Shown: positions 60,201-64,000 of the stretch, piece after piece
Layout of the letters: each line of letters begins with the position of its first letter
Numbering within the stretch: position 1 is the first letter of the stretch
Source: Zingiber officinale
Lineage: Eukaryota > Streptophyta > Magnoliopsida > Zingiberales > Zingiberaceae
DNA: 64,000 bases
Assembly (NCBI RefSeq): GCF_018446385.1
Contig: NC_055996.1
Coordinates: forward strand, 126,652,532 to 126,716,531
Direction of reading: 5' to 3'
The notes under the pieces: generated by a model
Told to the model about the DNA's origin: nothing
What the model saw: the letters and a program-made list of their open reading frames with translations, nothing else
Databases searched by the model: none
Program-made: the position numbers and the translations under genes

Positions 60201-60390
60201 GGGATGATCGTCCAATTGGAGATGGTATTGCTTATTCCCTTATGCAGATAAATCTCATATGTCTTTTTTTCTGTTTTCTTATTCTTTCATGTCTGTGTTA
60301 GGAAAAGTCGGTGAACTCACGCTTGCTCTCTCTGATCTGCTCTGGGAGGATATGCTTGGTGGTCCAGAAAGGATTCAAGTTCCTTATTAG
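54274..60390 (+). CDS. Class IV PLP-dependent aminotransferase (D-amino acid aminotransferase / aminodeoxychorismate lyase-like)
   Basis: Four exons, 54274-54330, 54493-54668, 59551-60224 and 60302-60390, join in phase to 331 residues: MGDEVSGSPPVPIYSSATE, then the conserved PYPAMYSSVVGGI and DDHMVHRGHGVFDTA. Next come YELGTHLDRFLRSA, RYWLSAGPGNFLLSP and FATVKNVNYLPN. The Lys at about residue 183 is the expected PLP Schiff-base lysine, and YVAEGPNVNVAF carries the Glu that contacts the pyridine nitrogen. LSGCTAKRLL and a VPY C-terminus follow. The fold is that of branched-chain and D-amino acid aminotransferases. Plant relatives are either plastid D-AAT/ADC lyases or shorter cytosolic proteins of unknown substrate. 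This one lacks a transit peptide and its MGDE start and KPYPAMYSS pattern fit the cytosolic group. Intron 2 is 4.9 kb because of a LINE and MITEs. It lies tail to tail with RabA (366 bp between stop codons). Confidence 0.93.
55020..57745 (+). mobile_element. RTE-clade LINE (non-LTR retrotransposon), degenerate, in intron 2 of the aminotransferase
   Basis: Endonuclease pieces are ISVYAPQVGLDETTKSRFWD, ILIGCDLNRHVG and ILDFAITYDFILANTFFKKR. Reverse transcriptase pieces are MHNGKVIGPDDIP, KNQFGF, MVFIDLEKAYDRV, MLFTDDIILVDETRE and GDDELFEIESFKYL. The 3' end carries the typical ccaccyggtgggataaggct followed by tggttgttgttg tail. All are on the plus strand, in the order expected for a plant RTE element. 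At least a dozen in-frame stops and several shifts are present (first stops before the endonuclease, for example at 55346), so it is inactive. It lacks the 5' part of a full RTE (about 3.2 kb). Its orientation matches the host gene, so its poly(A) signals could matter for transcription through the intron. Confidence 0.9.
58205..58432. mobile_element. Tourist-like (PIF/Harbinger) MITE, 228 bp, target TTA
   Basis: Terminal inverted repeats GGGTGCGTTTGGTTTG..CA and TG..CAAACCAAACACACCC are flanked by TTA at 58202-58204 and 58433-58435. The interior is mostly fold-back with ttttcattttcattttc and gaaaatgaaaatgaaaaacg arms. No coding capacity. Confidence 0.85.
58480..59060. repeat. GC-rich degenerate repeat in intron
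   Basis: About ten copies of cggttcgcggaggagg(gag), with gacggcgcc and gcggttcgcg variants, in otherwise AT-rich sequence. Several frames stay open on both strands (up to 186 residues on the minus strand, 58442-59002), which is expected of a repeat with a period divisible by three. No homology to a known protein. Confidence 0.75.
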
Positions 60391-60756
60391 TAAAAGGTAT
60401 TTGCATAGCCGATATGCATGACCTGGTTGTTGGAATAATCAAAATTGTTCTCCTTGATTTGTAAGAACCTTCTGCAGTATCTATCTTCTAGTGTTTGTTT
60501 ATCTCTATCCCAGATGGATATTGCAAACCATCTAGGAACAAGAATGCAATAGTGTGGAACAACTTTTGGCTTCAGTGGCTTTCTGATATAACAATCACTT
60601 GTCTTGCATACGTATCTGATCAAAGAGAACAGTCGTAACAATTGAAGAACATGTTTTTGTAAGCAATGATAAATCCTTCGAGGAACAAGAACAAGAAACC
60701 CACTTAGTTTTACGTTTTCTGCAAGAAAATTAACACATGCTTGGCTAGCTAGTTAA
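60391..60756. other. Shared 3' flank of the aminotransferase and RabA
   Basis: 366 bp between the two stop codons. Overlapping or closely spaced 3' untranslated regions are likely. No ORF with homology. Confidence 0.6.
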
Positions 60757-61512
60757 TTAGCTCGAGCAACACCCAGATTTTTCCACCGATGGTGGTTTCT
60801 CCTCTGCTGAGTTCAAATCGATGGTGTGGCCTTTGGACAAAGTCGCAGGGTTCTCGCCGACGTCGAGCACCTTCCTGCTCGCCACACGGTACACCTGCGT
60901 GAGCACCTCGGCGAAGGCAGCGTCCACGTTGGTCGACTCCAGGGCGGAGGTCTCCACGAAGAAGGCGTTCTGCCTCTTGGCCAGCGCCGCCGCTTCCTCC
61001 ACGGACACCGCCCTTATGTGGCGCAGGTCCGCCTTGTTGCCGACGAGCACGACGATGATGTTGGAGTCCGTGTGGTTGCGCAGCTCCTGCATCCACTTCT
61101 CCACGTTCTCGAAGGTGTCGCGGCGGCTCACGTCGTAGACGACGAGGGCGCCGGCGGAGCCTCGGTAGTAGGCGCTGGTGATGGCTCGGTATCTGTTTCT
61201 CATGTCGATCGGTCAACGCAATAGATTGGCACCAAGTCAACGAGTTGGAATAGCGGAATCGATAAGTTAAAGCTAGGGGATATCGTTCGGGTACCTTTCT
61301 TGTCCGGCGGTGTCCCAGATTTGAGCCTTGACGAGCTTGTCGTCGACGTGGACGGTGCGGGTGGCGAACTCAACGCCGACGGTGGACTTCGACTCGAGGC
61401 TGAACTCATTGCGGGCGAAGCGGGAGAGGAGGTTGGTCTTCCCCACGCCGGAGTCGCCTATCAGCACCACCTTGAACAAGTAGTCGTACTCGTCGTCCGA
61501 TCTGTACGCCAT
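60757..61512 (-). CDS. RABA: RabA (Rab11-class) small GTPase
   Basis: Two exons, 61512-61295 and 61192-60757, splice after codon 72 (GQER, phase 2), giving 217 residues. This is the usual intron position and length for plant RabA genes. Motifs: P-loop GDSGVGKT (about residues 19-26), switch [36 protein letters not shown], and ETSAL near residue 155. The C-terminus KSGCCSS carries the double cysteine used for geranylgeranylation. RabA proteins direct traffic between the trans-Golgi, recycling endosomes and the plasma membrane or cell plate. The start [20 protein letters not shown] fits RABA1-like members, but several positions ([35 protein letters not shown]) differ from the common RABA1 sequence, so the subgroup is left open. 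No defect seen. The 5' leader is GA-rich on the minus strand. Confidence 0.95.
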
Positions 61513-62447
61513 TTTTAAAAACTTCGATGTATTCCTCTATCTAATTTCCTCTCAATCTCGTGCTCCCTCCACCGATCTCTCTCCCTCGTTCTTATCGACG
61601 AAAACGAAGACGAAGGCACGAAACGAAGACGACTAGTTCTCGAGGACTTGGTCTCGCAGTTCGGCTCTCGTGGCGCGGTGGGTGCGACTCTACGACCCGC
61701 AAGCGAATCGTTTTCGACCCACGACTACACTCGCATCGTGATTGGCTAGCGACAAGGACCCCGCTCGTTTTCTGCCGGTCTAACGCCAGAACACTTGAGA
61801 AATTCGATGGTTTCCGTTACGCATAACAACTGCTCCGCGCTTACCCAGCTTACTTTGGAAAGGCTGACGAGTACTCGGCCCGCTGTATAATTAGAACGAC
61901 GACAATTTATCATAAGAACATAGATAGTTATCTTTATCAAAATCTGCAGTAAATCTTTGTTGGTATGAGACGATTCATCAGCTTAATATTTTTAGATCAA
62001 CTTTATATTAATTTTTTTTTATTAAAATTAAGATTCGATCATTGAAAAATGGAGAAGGCGCCCGCTGCTAAGGGGGCAAAAGAATCAAAGGCAAAAAGAC
62101 ATTGAAGAATCGTGCCTGTAATGACTTGAATGAATCATGGTACTGCATAGGATAATAGGATTTTTGTATATGCCACCAGATCAAACACAACCACTATGCA
62201 ACATGCGTGTTTTATGTGACTCCCACGACCACAACAAACATGTTGTGTTAGACATACACTTGATGATTCTCCATTGCTAGAAAACAAATAAAGTTTAAAC
62301 CATTCGTACTCGAAAATGATCCCTAAGCATATCAACAAACCTATGCACATGTGGCTCCGAACTACATCAACAAGTAGGTAAGCTGCTTGGCTACCCGAGT
62401 ACTAGGGACGGATCCGGAATCAGAGTTAGAAGGGGTTAGACTTAATA

Positions 62448-62456
<9 letters not shown>
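61513..62456. other. RabA 5' flank and intergenic sequence
   Basis: The first 100 bp are CT-rich on the plus strand and probably the RabA 5' untranslated region and core promoter. The remainder is AT-rich with no gene recognised. The 88-residue frame at 61560-61826 has no homology. Confidence 0.5.

Positions 62457-62496
<40 letters not shown>
62457..62496. repeat. (TA)n microsatellite
   Basis: TA dinucleotide tract of about 40 bp. Confidence 0.95.
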
Positions 62497-62498
<2 letters not shown>

Positions 62499-62499
62499 G

Positions 62500-63105
62500 G
62501 TAATGCTCTCCTGCGGAATCCTTGGTGCGGAACGGTGCGGCGTCGCTGACCTGGACGCCTACGTCAAATAAGTTAGGTTAAAACTGCGTTAAAGCCATCA
62601 AAGAGAAAACTCGTTCCTCTCCTCCCGCGATCTAGGGTTTCCGTTGCTCACCCTTCTCCGCCGAAACTCCTCCCTCACTCTCGCCGCCTCCCTCTCTCGC
62701 CGAGCTTCAGCTCCTTCGCCGCGGCGCCTCCCTCTCTCGTGACGAGCACCACCTCCTTCGCCGCGGCGCCTCCCTCTCTCGTGACGAGCACCACCTCCTT
62801 CGCCGCGACGCCTCCCTCTCTCGCGACGAGCACCACCTTCGCCGCAACGACTCCCTCTCTCGCGACGAGCAGCTCCTTCACCGTGACACGACGCCTCCCT
62901 CTCTCGCGACGAGAAGCTCCTTCGCCGTGACACGACGCCTCCCTCTCTCGCGACGAGCACCACCTTCGCCGCGACGACTCCCTCTCTCGCGACGAGCAGC
63001 TCCTTCACCGCGACACGACGCCTCCCTCCGCGCCTCCCTCCTCCGCTCCGAGCTCTCTCGCTGCAACTCGTGACTCTCCTCCCCACCACAACATCCTCTC
63101 AGATT
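62500..63105. repeat. GC-rich leader with a minisatellite of about 40-45 bp units
   Basis: Units contain cctccctctctcgcgacga and gcaccacctccttcgccgcg. About nine copies lie between 62680 and 63030, some alternating with agctccttc versions. Minus-strand frames (62598-63089, 163 residues) read as Arg/Glu/Gly repeats and have no homology. The CT-rich bias on the plus strand and its position upstream of the GRF exon suggest a transcribed leader or promoter of that gene. Confidence 0.75.
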
Positions 63106-63790
63106 GCCCTAAAATTCTCCAAACTTGATATAATTTGTTCAAGTATCCGCTATAGTTTTATAATTTCAATCAATATTTGATACATCAACCTTACCGAAGC
63201 AAAATCGTTTGGGATTTTAAACATTTCTGTGTATTTCTGTTAAACATACCTATGGCTTTGTTAAAAATCTATCCTGCTTCCTGCGGTAGATTGTTTGACA
63301 TTTGTGTTGTTTCTGTTATTTTGCTTCTATGATATTTGTGTTGTTAAACAAAAACTTATATTAATTGTAGGGAAACTTAAATTGTTGTTTGCAAATTGAT
63401 TTCATGCAAAGTTTCTCATATGGAAAATTAAAACTCTATATGTAGTTTCCATCACAAGTCCTTGGAACAATTGCTGGCATAGAGAGAATGCTCTATGCAA
63501 TTGATTTTAGTTTAATGCAATTGATAAACTCTATATTTTAGTTTTATTATGTTTGGCATAATACTATGTAAATATGTTACATGTGAAATTTGTTTGATGT
63601 TCTTGAATTAATTCAAGAACTAATATGTATAATATGTAGATTTGTTTGTAAGTGTTTCTTGGGACCTAATTTGAACAAATTAGGTTAAATATCTCCAGCA
63701 TTTATAACTTTATGGTCTATGGAGTAGGTTTTACACGATTTTATGTCTTTTCGCATATTGGTGTTGTTCGGGTATAATTAGAGAAAATTC
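63106..63790. other. AT-rich, intron-like sequence upstream of the GRF exon
   Basis: No ORF of note. It has the base composition of a plant intron and may be a leader intron between the GC-rich segment and the coding exon. The splice sites were not determined. Confidence 0.4.
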
Positions 63791-63958
63791 ATGGTAGCTG
63801 GTTCTTCATCATCATCATCTTCCACTCGATGGCGTATGAATGACGAGCAAAGTGAAGCTCCCCACATATTATGTTATTGTGGATTACGAGCTATTCTCCA
63901 TACATCATGGACCGAATCAAATCTAGGAAGGCGATTTTTTTCATGTCCAAAATATAGA
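63791..63958 (+). CDS. GRF-type zinc finger protein, first coding exon, partial
   Basis: The exon encodes 56 residues starting MVAGSSSSSSS and containing the zf-GRF pattern: CYCGLRAILHTSW, then NLGRRFFSCPKY, with conserved Cys-x-Cys, Gly-Arg-Arg-Phe-Phe and Cys. A GTAAGT donor follows at 63959. Plant proteins of this kind, often called At4g04775-like, have a GRF domain and a C-terminal coiled coil or transmembrane segment, and they occur in large families partly associated with transposons. The rest lies beyond the window. The Ser repeat is encoded by tca/tct triplets. Whether it is a host gene or part of a mobile element cannot be decided here. Confidence 0.7.
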
Positions 63959-64000
63959 GTAAGTTTTCGCTATCTTAACACGATGTTGTGAGTTTTTAAA

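Noticed and set aside
60821-61518. Plus-strand frames of 72-132 codons
   Set aside because: Antisense shadows of the RabA exons.
62598-63089. 163-residue Arg/Glu/Gly-rich minus-strand frame
   Set aside because: Product of the GC-rich minisatellite. No known domain.

Overview
The window is nuclear DNA of a flowering plant, probably a monocot with a retrotransposon-rich genome. The evidence is spliced host genes with GT-AG introns, plant-specific families (peroxisomal multifunctional protein, DREPP/PCaP1, RabA GTPase) and deeply nested LTR retrotransposons. The species cannot be named from the sequence alone. Four host genes look functional or nearly so. They are the 3' two thirds of a peroxisomal beta-oxidation multifunctional protein (1219-6061, +), a PCaP1/DREPP cation-binding protein (13340-14204, -), a class IV PLP aminotransferase (54274-60390, +) and a RabA small GTPase (60757-61512, -). 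A fifth coding exon, with a GRF zinc finger (63791-63958, +), runs off the right edge.

1-6.1 kb is the MFP gene, ten exons with its 5' half outside the window. 6.1-13.3 kb is AT-rich with MITEs, a duplicated 3' flank of MFP, compound TA/GA microsatellites, a palindromic repeat block and a decayed pararetrovirus fragment. 13.3-14.4 kb is PCaP1. 14.4-17.5 kb holds a tandem repeat of about 250 bp and a dead PIF/Harbinger ORF1.

17.5-29.8 kb is one old SIRE-type solo LTR. It was split by a 9.6 kb SIRE-type element (itself carrying a 3.06 kb gypsy-type solo LTR) and by a second, unrelated gypsy-type solo LTR. Matching or near-matching target duplications mark every layer. 30.8-35.4 kb is a complete-length but broken Ty1/copia element with target duplication CTCAA.

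35.9-51.9 kb is a dead PIF/Harbinger transposon whose two divergent genes are separated by an array of about 44 bp repeats. The array was split by a gypsy-type solo LTR and by a Ty1/copia element. That copia carries a SIRE-type solo LTR and a 6.2 kb CACTA transposon. The CACTA element has no recognisable transposase but holds pieces of at least three host genes (an ERF transcription factor, ribosomal protein P2 and 7-dehydrocholesterol reductase), all on the plus strand, so it is a Pack-CACTA.

53.9-61.5 kb is a host gene island with the aminotransferase and RabA arranged tail to tail. The 4.9 kb second intron of the aminotransferase contains an RTE-type LINE, a Tourist-like MITE and a GC-rich repeat. 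62.5-64 kb begins with a GC-rich minisatellite and ends with the GRF zinc finger exon. No tRNA, rRNA, CRISPR or bacterial-type feature was seen.
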